This document shows, piece by piece, positions 1 to 7,146 of a stretch of 17,629 nucleotides of DNA (position 1 is its first letter; the number at the start of each line of letters is the position of its first letter). This DNA is from Scatosoma sp045128055 (GTDB taxonomy: Bacteria > Bacillota > Clostridia > Christensenellales > Borkfalkiaceae), in contig JBGVRC010000008.1 in assembly GCA_045128055.1 (NCBI GenBank), positions 1-17,629 of the forward strand. The letters run 5' to 3'. A program made the translations under genes and the position numbers. Under the pieces are notes generated by a model. The model was not told the origin of the DNA. It saw only the letters and a list, made by a program, of their open reading frames with translations, and did no database searches.

Positions 1-1062
1 TTTGCCCATCAATTCCAACACTTTAAAGAACTGCTTAAAGTGTAAATTTTGTTGATATGCAACTACGTACAAGCATTTATCAAAATCGTACGTAGCTTTA
101 CGGTAGCTTGCAGCCGCCATATCGCGCGTAGCATATAAGGACGATCCGTCCGATTTTAAAATAATACAAGGCGCCATGCCGTATTCTTCCAAGTCAACAA
201 CCTGAGCTCCACGGCTTTCTACAAGCAAGCCCTTTTCCCTTAATTCGTCTACGATTGGTTGCATTTTATCCGAATAAAAGCTTTCGCCTGCATACGAATC
301 AAAACGAATATCCAACATATCATAAATTTTTTGCACGTCTTTTAAGGTAAGCTCTTTAAACCAATGGAAAAGAGCCAAGCATTCTTCATCGCCTTGTTCA
401 ATTTTCTTGAAATATGCGCGAGCTTCGTCGTCGTATTCGGGGTGTTCTTCCGCTTCGCGATGGAATTGAACGTACAATTCATTCAAGGCGCGAATGCCGC
501 CCTTTTCAATCGTTTCTTTATCTCCCCAACGTTTATATGCGGAAATAAGCTTACCAAATTGCGTGCCATAGTCGCCTAAATGATTGATACCTATTGCTTT
601 ATACCCTAAATAATTAAAAATACGGTACAAAGCGCCACCTAAAACAGTCGTAGACAAATGTCCGATATGGAAAGGCTTTGCGATATTGATAGACGAATAG
701 TCGATACAAACCGTCTTACCTTCGCCTACGTTTGCCGACCCAAAACCGTCTTTTTCCGCTAAAATTTTATCGAGCGTACCGCGTACGAAACCGTTTTTAT
801 TGATTTTGAAGTTTAAATAGCCGTTTACCGCCGATACTTCGCTGATTACTTCGTCAGACATAACTATTCTATCTGACATAGCACTTTTTAATTCTTCCGC
901 TATCATAACGGGACTTTTTCTCATTACCTTTGCAAATTTAAAGCACGGCAAAGCATAATCCCCCATTTCCGTATTCGGCGGAAGTGCGATAGCTTCGTAA
1001 ATTTCTTGCGTAGAAATACCATCAATCTTAATCAATTCGGCAATATATTTCTTATAATCCAT
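1..1062 (-). CDS. argS: Arginyl-tRNA synthetase, N-terminal part (cut by window edge)
   Basis: Class I aminoacyl-tRNA synthetase that charges tRNA-Arg with arginine in the cytoplasm. About 354 codons are visible, beginning MDYKKYIAELIKIDG; the frame is open to base 1, so the C-terminal part, including any KMSKS loop and the anticodon-binding domain, lies outside the window. The N-terminal additional domain covers roughly residues 1-110. The catalytic core follows, with the class I HIGH signature intact (AKPFHIGHLS, His132 to His135, bases 658-669) and the neighbouring GDYGTQFGKL segment typical of ArgS. The start is supported by an AGGTGA ribosome binding site at 1068-1073. It is divergent from ychF and has its own promoter at 1095-1123. 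The predicted leader is only about 25 bases, so no T-box riboswitch fits. Identification is confident; only completeness is unknown. Confidence 0.96.
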   Translation of the reverse strand, partial: MDYKKYIAELIKIDGISTQEIYEAIALPPNTEMGDYALPCFKFAKVMRKSPVMIAEELKSAMSDRIVMSDEVISEVSAVNGYLNFKINKNGFVRGTLDKILAEKDGFGSANVGEGKTVCIDYSSINIAKPFHIGHLSTTVLGGALYRIFNYLGYKAIGINHLGDYGTQFGKLISAYKRWGDKETIEKGGIRALNELYVQFHREAEEHPEYDDEARAYFKKIEQGDEECLALFHWFKELTLKDVQKIYDMLDIRFDSYAGESFYSDKMQPIVDELREKGLLVESRGAQVVDLEEYGMAPCIILKSDGSSLYATRDMAAASYRKATYDFDKCLYVVAYQQNLHFKQFFKVLELMGK

Positions 1063-1094
1063 AAAAATCACCTATCGTTGTTTTTATCTATACT

Positions 1095-1123
1095 AATATA
1101 ACATATTTTTTTAATTTGAGCAA
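1095..1123 (-). promoter_or_regulatory. Predicted housekeeping promoter of argS
   Basis: Read on the minus strand, TTGCTC (bases 1118-1123) is followed after exactly 17 bases by TATATT (1095-1100). This matches a vegetative sigma-70/SigA promoter with ideal spacing. The expected transcript start is near 1088, about 25 bases before the argS ATG. It lies back to back with the ychF promoter. Confidence 0.65.
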
Positions 1124-1151
1124 GTATTTTTTTAAATTGGGCGCGTTTAAT

Positions 1152-1180
1152 TTGCCAAAAAATGAAAATTGTATTATAAT
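1152..1180 (+). promoter_or_regulatory. Predicted housekeeping promoter of ychF
   Basis: TTGCCA (1152-1157), a 17-base spacer and a perfect TATAAT (1175-1180) lie 34 bases before the ychF ATG. The -35 element has one mismatch to consensus. The -35 boxes of this promoter and the divergent argS promoter are 28 bases apart, so the two polymerases would bind closely back to back. Confidence 0.75.
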
Positions 1181-1214
1181 ATAGCAGAAAAATGATTAAA
1201 AGGAAGTCAAAATT

Positions 1215-2330
1215 ATGAAACTTGGTGTTGTGGGTCTTCCCAACGTAGGCAAATCCACTCTTTTCAACGCAATTACGCACGCAGGCGCAGAATGCGCAAA
1301 TTACCCTTTCTGCACGATTGAACCCAACGTAGGCGTCGTTGCTGTGCCCGATGAAAGATTAGATAAGCTTGCCGCTTTGTATAACAGCAAAAAAATCACC
1401 CCTGCCGTTATTGAATTTGTAGATATCGCGGGTCTTGTTAAAGGCGCGTCCAAAGGCGAAGGCTTGGGCAATAAATTTCTTTCCCATATTCGTGAAGTAG
1501 ACGCAATCGTACACGTTGTACGCTGCTTTGAAGACGCAAACATTACCCACGTGGACGATAAAATCGACCCGATTTCCGATATTGAAACCATCAATCTCGA
1601 ATTAATTATGTCGGATATGGAAGCGGTGCAAAATCGTATGAATAAAGTCAAGGTACAAGCTCGCGGCGGCGCAGATAAAAAAGCGGCGGAAGAATACGCT
1701 TTCCTTGAACGCTTATACGCTTTCCTTGAAAGCGAAAAACCCGCACGTAACTTCCCCTTAAACGACGGCGAAGAAGAATTTATGAAAAATTGCTTCCTTT
1801 TGACCGTTAAACCCGTTATTTATGCGGCAAATATCCAGGAAGCCGATATGGGCAAAGACGAAGACTCTCTCCCCTTTGTTGTAAAAGTAAAAGACTTTGC
1901 CGCGCAAGAAGGCGCGGAAGTTTTGGTCATTTGCGCAAAAACGGAAGAAGAGCTTTCGCAAATGGACACGGAAGACAAAGCTTTGTTTATGGAAGAGTTT
2001 GGTCTTGGCGAAAGCGGCTTGGATAGATTGATTAAAAAATCCTACGCCTTACTTGGTCTTATCTCTTACTTAACGGCAGGCGAAAAAGAAACGCGCGCTT
2101 GGACAATTACCCGCGGTACAAAAGCGCCCCAAGCGGCAGGTAAAATCCATACTGACTTTGAAAAAGGCTTTATTCGCGCGGACGTAGTGAATTGGGAAAT
2201 TCTTGTAACACTCGGTTCTATCCCCGCAGCAAAAGCGGAAGGTAAGGTACGCAGCGAAGGCAAGGAATATATTATGCAAGACGGAGACGTAGTTGAATAT
2301 TACTTCAACGTATCCAAGAGCAACAAATAA
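1215..2330 (+). CDS. ychF: Redox-sensitive ribosome-associated ATPase YchF (OBG family)
   Basis: Universally conserved P-loop NTPase of the OBG family that binds ATP rather than GTP and associates with ribosomes. Residues 7-14 (GLPNVGKS) form the Walker A/G1 loop, DIAG at 70-73 the G3 motif, and NIQE at 206-209 the NxxE motif that replaces NKxD in the ATP-preferring YchF branch. Cys33 in PFCTIEPN matches the redox-sensing cysteine (Cys35) of the E. coli protein. A coiled-coil insertion covers roughly residues 130-180, and the C-terminal TGS domain ends with EGKEYIMQDGDVVEYYFNV. Length 371 aa is slightly above the usual 363-367. AGGAAG at 1201-1206 sets the start. The gene is single, with its own promoter and a downstream hairpin. 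The coiled coil carries an in-frame tandem heptad (see the repeat at 1694-1730). Confidence 0.97.
   Translation: MKLGVVGLPNVGKSTLFNAITHAGAECANYPFCTIEPNVGVVAVPDERLDKLAALYNSKKITPAVIEFVDIAGLVKGASKGEGLGNKFLSHIREVDAIVHVVRCFEDANITHVDDKIDPISDIETINLELIMSDMEAVQNRMNKVKVQARGGADKKAAEEYAFLERLYAFLESEKPARNFPLNDGEEEFMKNCFLLTVKPVIYAANIQEADMGKDEDSLPFVVKVKDFAAQEGAEVLVICAKTEEELSQMDTEDKALFMEEFGLGESGLDRLIKKSYALLGLISYLTAGEKETRAWTITRGTKAPQAAGKIHTDFEKGFIRADVVNWEILVTLGSIPAAKAEGKVRSEGKEYIMQDGDVVEYYFNVSKSNK
1694..1730 (+). repeat. 16-base direct repeat, heptad duplication inside ychF
   Basis: ATACGCTTTCCTTGAA occurs at 1694-1709 and again at 1715-1730, a period of 21 bases or seven codons. It encodes YAFLERL followed by YAFLESE, in phase with the coiled-coil heptads of YchF (residues 161-174). 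The identity at DNA level suggests a local duplication or gene conversion, but heptad proteins can repeat by chance. Confidence 0.8.
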
Positions 2331-2352
2331 ATATATTATTGAATTATAATTT

Positions 2353-2384
2353 GCGCCCCAAAAGCCATAAAACTTTTGGGGTGC
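2353..2384. terminator. Shared hairpin terminator between ychF and the lipoprotein gene
   Basis: GCGCCCCAAAAG at 2353-2364 pairs with CTTTTGGGGTGC at 2373-2384 (12 base pairs including one G-T) around an 8-base loop. On the plus strand it is followed by TATTCTTTCT, a moderate U-tract, 22 bases after the ychF stop. On the minus strand it follows the lipoprotein gene stop and is trailed by an A/T-rich segment, so it probably serves both converging genes. Confidence 0.75.
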
Positions 2385-2400
2385 TATTCTTTCTATAATT

Positions 2401-2970
2401 TTATTCTCCCTCTGCTTCGTCCTTTAATTCATAGCTTCCACCAAGCGGTGTTTCCGAATGAAAACGTAAAGATATTATCGCATTATACTTAAAGTCCTTA
2501 TTTCCATACTCTTTGGTATACTCATCGCTCAACAACATAATTTTCAAAATACAAAAAGTCAATTCGCCGTCCCCATCAACAATTTCCCCGTTTGAATACA
2601 CAAAAATATAACCGCTGACTTCAAATTCGGAAAGCTTAGTGGCTGGTTGAAAATAATAGGTAGTAAACGCACCCGCTAACGAGTTCTTTTCTTCCCCGCG
2701 CGTACCCAAATACTCGAAATTCTGTGAAAGTAAATACGTATAGACAGTATTTGCATAAGAAGCGTATTCCGTCTGACTAAACCGCACGTACACATCGTCG
2801 CCCTGCCTGAGATACGTTTTATTCAACTCGGGAAGATTTGGCACAAGGCATTCTTCAAGGGTATCTCGGGAATACCATTTGTTTTGTTTCGCACAACTAA
2901 TCCCCCCGCACGAACTTAACGTTATCATTATTAAAAATACCGCCAAAAGCCAAGCCGTTATTTTTTTCAT
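2401..2970 (-). CDS. Small predicted lipoprotein, function unknown
   Basis: A 189-residue protein I do not recognise. It begins with a charged MKK and a hydrophobic stretch ending in LSSC with Cys21, a good lipobox for signal peptidase II, so it is predicted to be a lipid-anchored extracytoplasmic protein. The rest is soluble and mixed alpha/beta in character, with no repeat, metal site or catalytic motif that I can name. A second cysteine (Cys26) lies just after the anchor; acidic residues end the chain (DEAEGE). It is the second gene of an operon: its ATG overlaps the TGA of the upstream C_GCAxxG_C_C gene (ATGA, 2967-2970), and its AAGGGGG ribosome binding site lies inside that gene, indicating translational coupling. 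A functional link between the two products is inference only. Confidence 0.85.
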   Translation of the reverse strand: MKKITAWLLAVFLIMITLSSCGGISCAKQNKWYSRDTLEECLVPNLPELNKTYLRQGDDVYVRFSQTEYASYANTVYTYLLSQNFEYLGTRGEEKNSLAGAFTTYYFQPATKLSEFEVSGYIFVYSNGEIVDGDGELTFCILKIMLLSDEYTKEYGNKDFKYNAIISLRFHSETPLGGSYELKDEAEGE

Positions 2971-3428
2971 GAAATTACCCCCTTTTCTATTAAATATTCT
3001 TCTAAAATTTTAGTAGCGGAATATACAATATCGCCGCAAGGACGTTTTTTATAATAGCTTTCCGTGCGTTGCTCCGCTTCACCGCCAACTACGACCTGCA
3101 AATTTGCCCCTGAAAGCAAATCCGCGCAAATTAAACTCCCGTTTTCCGCTTGGAACTTTTCACACAAGTCACGTACGATTTCGTACGTTTTTTTCTTATT
3201 TTCAGGGCTGTTTTCCGCTTCTGCAAGCATCAAACCCGCCATCGCAGCCATACCGCTGACCGCGCCGCACGTCAAGCGCAGCCGCCCAAGCCCACCGCCA
3301 AACGGCAGCGTTATTTTCGCAAGCGTAGCTTCGTCCACGTTCGCTACGTCCGCAAACGCCAAAACAACTGCCTGCGAACAAGCATATCCTTGCCCAAATA
3401 ATTCTTTTGCCCTTTCTGCTCTTGACAT
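2967..3428 (-). CDS. C_GCAxxG_C_C family protein (PF09719), putative redox protein
   Basis: A 153-residue cytosolic protein of the cysteine-rich C_GCAxxG_C_C family, whose biochemical role is not settled. The spaced cysteines are all visible: Cys17 in GYACSQAV, Cys54 in LTCGAVSGMAAMAGL (the GCAxxG-type core), Cys101 in SLICADLL and Cys131 in RPCGDIV, plus an extra Cys89. The glycine-rich PFGGGLGRLRLTCGA segment is typical. Such cysteine sets suggest metal or cluster binding or thiol redox chemistry; this is family-level inference. The start is fixed by AGGAG (3438-3442 on the plus strand) 8 bases upstream. It is first in an operon with the lipoprotein gene and is preceded by a near-consensus promoter at 3490-3518. 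Confidence 0.9.
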   Translation of the reverse strand: MSRAERAKELFGQGYACSQAVVLAFADVANVDEATLAKITLPFGGGLGRLRLTCGAVSGMAAMAGLMLAEAENSPENKKKTYEIVRDLCEKFQAENGSLICADLLSGANLQVVVGGEAEQRTESYYKKRPCGDIVYSATKILEEYLIEKGVIS

Positions 3429-3489
3429 TTTTTTACACTCCTGCTATAATATTACTTAGTTTTGTAAAAACTATAATTGTTTTTCTTTG

Positions 3490-3518
3490 ATTATAACACA
3501 TTTTTTTCCATTTATCAA
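3490..3518 (-). promoter_or_regulatory. Predicted promoter of the C_GCAxxG_C_C/lipoprotein operon
   Basis: On the minus strand, TTGATA (3513-3518), a 17-base A-rich spacer and a perfect TATAAT (3490-3495) form a near-consensus vegetative promoter. The expected leader is about 55 bases. The -10 region contains the palindrome TTATAA (3491-3496), which could also be used rightward toward the nucleosidase gene, for which I see no clear separate -35/-10 pair. Confidence 0.8.
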
Positions 3519-3552
3519 GGAAAAAACAAATTTTTATTAGGAGAAAGAGAAT

Positions 3553-4212
3553 ATGATTGGCGCAGTCATCGCTATGCAAAGTGAAGCCGACGTGCTTCTG
3601 AATGAAATGAAAATCACCCGTACCCTTACCGTGAGCGGCAAAACTGTTTACGTGGGAACAGCATTTGATAAGGACGTTACCGTTTGCGTATGCGGCGTAG
3701 GCAAAGTAAACGCCGCGCTTGGCACGCAACTTTTGGTAAGTAAGTTTGACGTAAAAAAAATACTCAACATCGGTGTTGCAGGCGGTTTAAACGACACTAC
3801 CAAGCTTTGTCAAGTATATCAAATTGAAGCGGCAACACAATTTGATTTTGACCTTGCGCAGCTCAACGGTACTAAAATCGGTACGTTAAACGAATATGAA
3901 ACCCCTTATTTACTTCTTAACCGATTCCCCGATGATACGTTTGAGAAAAAACGCTTGGGGACGGCAGATAGATTTAATGATTCGCAAGAAGATTACAAGC
4001 TTTTAACCCAAGAGCTTGGCGCGGATATTCGCGATATGGAAGGCGGCGCAATCGTACAATCCGCTTACGCCGCGCAACTACCCGTGTATTCCGTCAAAGC
4101 CATTTCCGACGTTGCAGGTAGCGGCCGTACAACAGAACAGTTTTTAATCAATAAGGACAAAGCGTTGACAAATTTAAAGATAGCTTTACCCATTATTTTT
4201 GACGCATTATAA
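3553..4212 (+). CDS. mtnN: 5'-methylthioadenosine/S-adenosylhomocysteine nucleosidase
   Basis: Phosphorylase-superfamily nucleosidase that hydrolyses methylthioadenosine and S-adenosylhomocysteine to adenine plus the thioribose product, clearing SAM by-products. The 219 residues are slightly shorter than E. coli MtnN (232). Residues expected for catalysis are present: Glu11 in AMQSEADVLL (E. coli Glu12), Glu163 in DMEGGAIVQSAYA (Glu174) and Asp186 in VKAISDVAG (Asp197). The GVGKVNAA and NIGVAGGL segments match the nucleobase/ribose pocket of the family. EGGAI in place of the common EGAAI is a mild variation. AGGAG at 3539-3543 supports the start. It is followed 17 bases later by ung, so the two are probably co-transcribed. 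A related purine nucleosidase with different specificity cannot be excluded. Confidence 0.9.
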   Translation: MIGAVIAMQSEADVLLNEMKITRTLTVSGKTVYVGTAFDKDVTVCVCGVGKVNAALGTQLLVSKFDVKKILNIGVAGGLNDTTKLCQVYQIEAATQFDFDLAQLNGTKIGTLNEYETPYLLLNRFPDDTFEKKRLGTADRFNDSQEDYKLLTQELGADIRDMEGGAIVQSAYAAQLPVYSVKAISDVAGSGRTTEQFLINKDKALTNLKIALPIIFDAL

Positions 4213-4229
4213 TTACCAAGGAGAATTGT

Positions 4230-4898
4230 ATGGTTGATTTAGGGGATTGGAACGAACGGCTTGCCCCGCTTTTTTCTGATGAAAGATATTTAAATATTCG
4301 CAAGTTTTTAATCGAAGAATACCGCAACCACGTTGTATATCCCAATATGTACGATTTGTACAACTGCTTTAAATATACGCCGTTTAAGGATTTGCGGGTG
4401 GTTTTGCTCGGTCAGGACCCCTATCACAACGTCGGGCAAGCGCACGGGCTTTGTTTTTCCGTACAGGAAGGCATACCCAATCCCCCGTCGCTTGAAAATA
4501 TTTTTAAAGAGCTTAAATCGGATATTGGTTGCGAACGCCCCAAAAACGGAACTTTAACAAAATGGGCAAAAGAAGGCGTTTTGCTTTTAAATACTTCGCT
4601 TTCTGTAAGAGAACATCAAGCAAACTCCCATTCCAAATGCGGTTGGGCTTGGTTTACCGACAGCGTTATCAAGCTTGTGTCCGACCAAAAAGAACACGTT
4701 GTATTCATTCTTTGGGGCGGCAACGCGCGCAGCAAGAAGGCTCTTATTGATAAAAGCAAGCATTACATCATTGAAAGCGCGCACCCTTCCCCGTTATCGG
4801 CGTACAACGGATTTTTTGGAAGCAAACCTTTTTCAAAAACCAACGAATACTTACTTTCCAAGGAGTTACCGCCTATCGATTGGGATTTAACAAAATAA
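4230..4898 (+). CDS. ung: Uracil-DNA glycosylase, family 1
   Basis: Removes uracil from DNA to start base excision repair in the cytoplasm. The 222-residue protein has the complete family 1 set: the water-activating loop GQDPYHN (61-67, catalytic Asp63), the uracil-binding segment LLLNTSLSVRE with Asn121, and the HPSPLSAYNGFFGSKPF leucine/minor-groove loop (185-201, His185). Length matches the usual 220-230. AAGGAG at 4218-4223 sets the start. It follows the nucleosidase gene after 17 bases with no promoter between them, so it is likely the second gene of a two-gene operon. It ends just before a strong hairpin terminator. No abnormality is seen. Confidence 0.98.
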   Translation: MVDLGDWNERLAPLFSDERYLNIRKFLIEEYRNHVVYPNMYDLYNCFKYTPFKDLRVVLLGQDPYHNVGQAHGLCFSVQEGIPNPPSLENIFKELKSDIGCERPKNGTLTKWAKEGVLLLNTSLSVREHQANSHSKCGWAWFTDSVIKLVSDQKEHVVFILWGGNARSKKALIDKSKHYIIESAHPSPLSAYNGFFGSKPFSKTNEYLLSKELPPIDWDLTK

Positions 4899-4904
4899 AA
4901 AAGA

Positions 4905-4932
4905 GCGAGATTTACAAAATGGTAAGTCTCGC
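4905..4932. terminator. Strong bidirectional terminator between ung and the PF06838 gene
   Basis: GCGAGATTTAC (4905-4915) pairs with GTAAGTCTCGC (4922-4932), 11 base pairs including one T-G wobble, around a 6-base loop. Plus-strand transcripts then read CTTTTTATT; minus-strand transcripts read TCTTTTTTATTTT after the hairpin. Both converging genes end within 25 bases, so it should terminate both. Confidence 0.9.
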
Positions 4933-4954
4933 CTTTTTATTGCAATTTACTTTT

Positions 4955-6181
4955 TTACATCAACTTTGCAAGCATAATTTTTAATGCATACTTACAATGC
5001 TCGTAAGTTAAACCGCCCTGGAAATATGCGGTATAAGGCTCTTTAACAGGTGCATCGGCGGAAAGCTCGATACTTGCCCCTTCTACAAAACAACCTGCCG
5101 CCATAATTACTTTGCTGTCATACCCAGGCATATCCCAAGGTTCAAGCGTTACAAAGCTGTCAATCGGCGAAGCTTCTTGAACGGACTGAATAAACGCGCA
5201 AAGCTGTTGCGCCGTATCAAAACGGATTGCGCGCGTAATATCCGCAGGCGTTTTATCAAGCTTGGGGAAGTTTTCATATCCAAGCGTTTCCATACACTTT
5301 CCTATTAAAAAACTTCCTTTAATCGCTTGGTTGACCGTATGCGGCGCTATAAACAAGCCTTGATAAAACAAACGCCAACCGTATGCGTAAGAACCTACTT
5401 CGTTGCCAATAGACGGCGCGGTAAGACGACGGCCTATTAAATCAACGTACTTTTCTTTGCCGACAATATACCCGCCTGTCGGCGCTAAACCACCGCCGGG
5501 GTTTTTAATAAGCGAACCAACCGCTACGTCAGCGCCAACGTCGCAAGGTTCTTGCTTCTCAACAAATTCCCCATAGCAGTTATCGACAAAAATACAGCCT
5601 TCAAAGCCCAAACCACGGACAAAATCGCACATTTCTCCGATTTCTTGAACGGTGAAAGCGTCGCGAAGTTCATACCCGCGCGAACGTTGGATATATATCA
5701 TTTTTAAGCTTTTTCCAAGCTTTTCAATCCCTTTTTGAATTTGTTGTTTATCAAATTTTCCATCATCCGTAAGATCGCAACAATCAAAAGAAATCCCGTA
5801 ATCTTTTAACGAGCCGTTGCCGTCGCCCCAAATAACCCCGCGAATGGTATCATACGGCATACCCGAAATAGATAAGACGGCGTCACCCGTACGCAAGACC
5901 CCAAATAAACCCACCGTTAAGGCGTGCGTACCGCTCAATAACGCAGGAGAAACAATCCCTGCTTCTGCCCCAAAACAATCGGCGTACACGTCCCCAAGAA
6001 CAAATCGACCTTCGTCCCCGTAACCATATCCCGTTGCCGCGTTAAAATGCCGCAAGGCAACCGAATGTTTATTAAATGCCTTTAATACTTTTTCTTGATT
6101 GTATTCACTAATTTTATCCGCCAAAGCAAACTGAGCCTTTAAAGAATCTTCGCTTTGTTTTATCAACTCTTCTATTGCCAT
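4955..6181 (-). CDS. PLP-dependent methionine gamma-lyase-like protein (PF06838, 'aluminium resistance' family)
   Basis: Fold-type I PLP enzyme of the PF06838 family, often labelled aluminium resistance protein or YnbB; its true substrate is not established. The call rests on ALRHFNAATGYGYGDEGR near the N-terminus, the SGTHAL and SGMPYDTIRGVI cofactor-site segments, VDNCYGEF (the Asp that contacts the PLP nitrogen) and SLIKNPGGGLAPTGGYI, whose lysine is the expected Schiff-base residue. I chose the ATG at 6181 (408 aa) because GGTGAA lies just before it and MAIEELI starts where homologs do; an upstream in-frame ATG at 6202 (415 aa, adding MRKVVKI) has no visible ribosome binding site. It is last in the miaB-mutS-mutL-miaA cluster, 47-68 bases after miaA. 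In many Clostridia hfq lies between these two genes; it is absent here. Confidence 0.9.
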   Translation of the reverse strand: MAIEELIKQSEDSLKAQFALADKISEYNQEKVLKAFNKHSVALRHFNAATGYGYGDEGRFVLGDVYADCFGAEAGIVSPALLSGTHALTVGLFGVLRTGDAVLSISGMPYDTIRGVIWGDGNGSLKDYGISFDCCDLTDDGKFDKQQIQKGIEKLGKSLKMIYIQRSRGYELRDAFTVQEIGEMCDFVRGLGFEGCIFVDNCYGEFVEKQEPCDVGADVAVGSLIKNPGGGLAPTGGYIVGKEKYVDLIGRRLTAPSIGNEVGSYAYGWRLFYQGLFIAPHTVNQAIKGSFLIGKCMETLGYENFPKLDKTPADITRAIRFDTAQQLCAFIQSVQEASPIDSFVTLEPWDMPGYDSKVIMAAGCFVEGASIELSADAPVKEPYTAYFQGGLTYEHCKYALKIMLAKLM

Positions 6182-6229
6182 AATCTTCACCACTTTTCTC
6201 ATTTAAATTATTATGTCACGCGTAATAGC

Positions 6230-6242
6230 TATGCCTGGCATA
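6230..6242. repeat. Short palindrome between miaA and the PF06838 gene
   Basis: TATGCC-T-GGCATA is a perfect 13-base palindrome, flanked by similar sequences AATAGCTAT and AATAGTTAT on its two sides. It sits in the only gap of the miaA to PF06838 junction. The 1-base centre makes a stable RNA hairpin unlikely and there is no U-tract, so an operator or chance is more likely than a terminator. Confidence 0.45.
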
Positions 6243-6249
6243 ATAGTTA

Positions 6250-7146
6250 TTATAAATATTTAGCCACTTCTTCAACCGTTGCTTTTTCAGGGGGTAAAAA
6301 TACGTGATTTTGCATACGCTTAAAGAAGGTTTGCTGCCGTTTTGCGTAATGCCGCGTATTTATTTTGATTACGTCCTTGATTTCGTCTTCGGTTGCCCCT
6401 ATACGCAAGCCTTCTGCCACTTCTTTATAGCCTATCCCTTGCATACATTGCATATCTTCCGTAACGCCGCTCATCAATAAGCCTTGCACTTCATTCACCA
6501 AGCCGCTTTCAAACATAATATCCACACGCTTGTAAATACGCTCGTTCAAAACGCTTCTCGGATAATCTATCGCGAAAGAATGAAAATCAAATCTTGCAAT
6601 CGGTAAATCTTGCTGCGCAGATTTAGGCTTGCCTGTTACGTCAAAGATTTCAAGAGCCCTAATTACCCGTTTTAAATCGTTATAATGCAGCTTTTCCGCG
6701 CTTTGCGGGTCTTTTTCTTGTAAAATTGCGTAAACGTGCTCTTTCCCGCGCTGAACAGCCAAATTTTCATAATATTGCCGAATTTTCTCATTCGCGCCCA
6801 CGTTACCAAACTGGCTCTTGTAAAGCAAGCTATTGATATAAAACCCCGTCCCACCGCAAATAATCGGAGTTTTTCCTTGTGAAAGCAGTCTTTCCACGAT
6901 AGGCAACGCAAGTTCTTCATAATCACTCACGGAAAAGCTTTGCGTTGGCTCAACCACGTCGATTTAATGGTGCGGAACCCCCCCGCCCTCTTCCATTGTG
7001 GGCTTTGCCGTGCCTATATCAAGTCCTTTGTATACGAGAAGCGAGTCAGCCGAAATAATTTCCCCGTTAAAGGCTTTTGCGCAAGCAATAGAAAGCGCTG
7101 TTTTCCCCGAAGCTGTTGCTCCGCATATTACCAACACTTTCGACAT
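6250..7146 (-). pseudogene. miaA: miaA (tRNA dimethylallyltransferase) interrupted by one in-frame TAA
   Basis: MiaA transfers a dimethylallyl group to N6 of A37 in tRNAs reading UNN codons, giving i6A, the substrate of MiaB. The frame reads MSKVLVICGATASGKTALS with an intact P-loop (9-16), then DSLLVYKGLDIGTAKPT, and stops at codon 61 (TAA, complement of 6964-6966) where family members have Leu in PHH-L-ID. The same frame resumes at once with IDVVEPTQSFSVSDY and runs to 6250 with all expected segments (ICGGTGFYINSLL, DLKRVIRALEI, GIGYKEV). Total length of 298 codons is normal and no frameshift is needed; a single T-to-A change (TTA to TAA) explains it. A 7-base G run (6978-6984) lies a few codons upstream. 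The downstream piece could begin at a GTG (6957) but shows no ribosome binding site. The start overlaps the mutL stop (TAATG). Either a recent nonsense mutation or a sequence error. Confidence 0.88.

Noticed and set aside
3433..3729. 98-codon minus-strand frame upstream of the C_GCAxxG_C_C gene
   Set aside because: It overlaps the divergent promoter region and the start of mtnN antisense, with no ribosome binding site.
6203..6249. Terminator between miaA and the PF06838 gene
   Set aside because: The palindrome has a 1-base centre, only six pairs and no U-tract after it.
6250..6957. Separate 235-residue gene starting at GTG 6957
   Set aside because: It is the direct same-frame continuation of miaA after one TAA, and it has no ribosome binding site of its own; treated as part of one interrupted gene.
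6964..6966. Alternative genetic code with TAA as a sense codon
   Set aside because: TAA ends several normal genes here at the expected family lengths (ychF, mtnN, mutL), so it is a true stop.
6964..7146. Frameshift in miaA caused by the 7-base G run
   Set aside because: Both halves are in the same frame and the spacing to PHH-ID matches the family exactly, so no insertion or deletion is needed.
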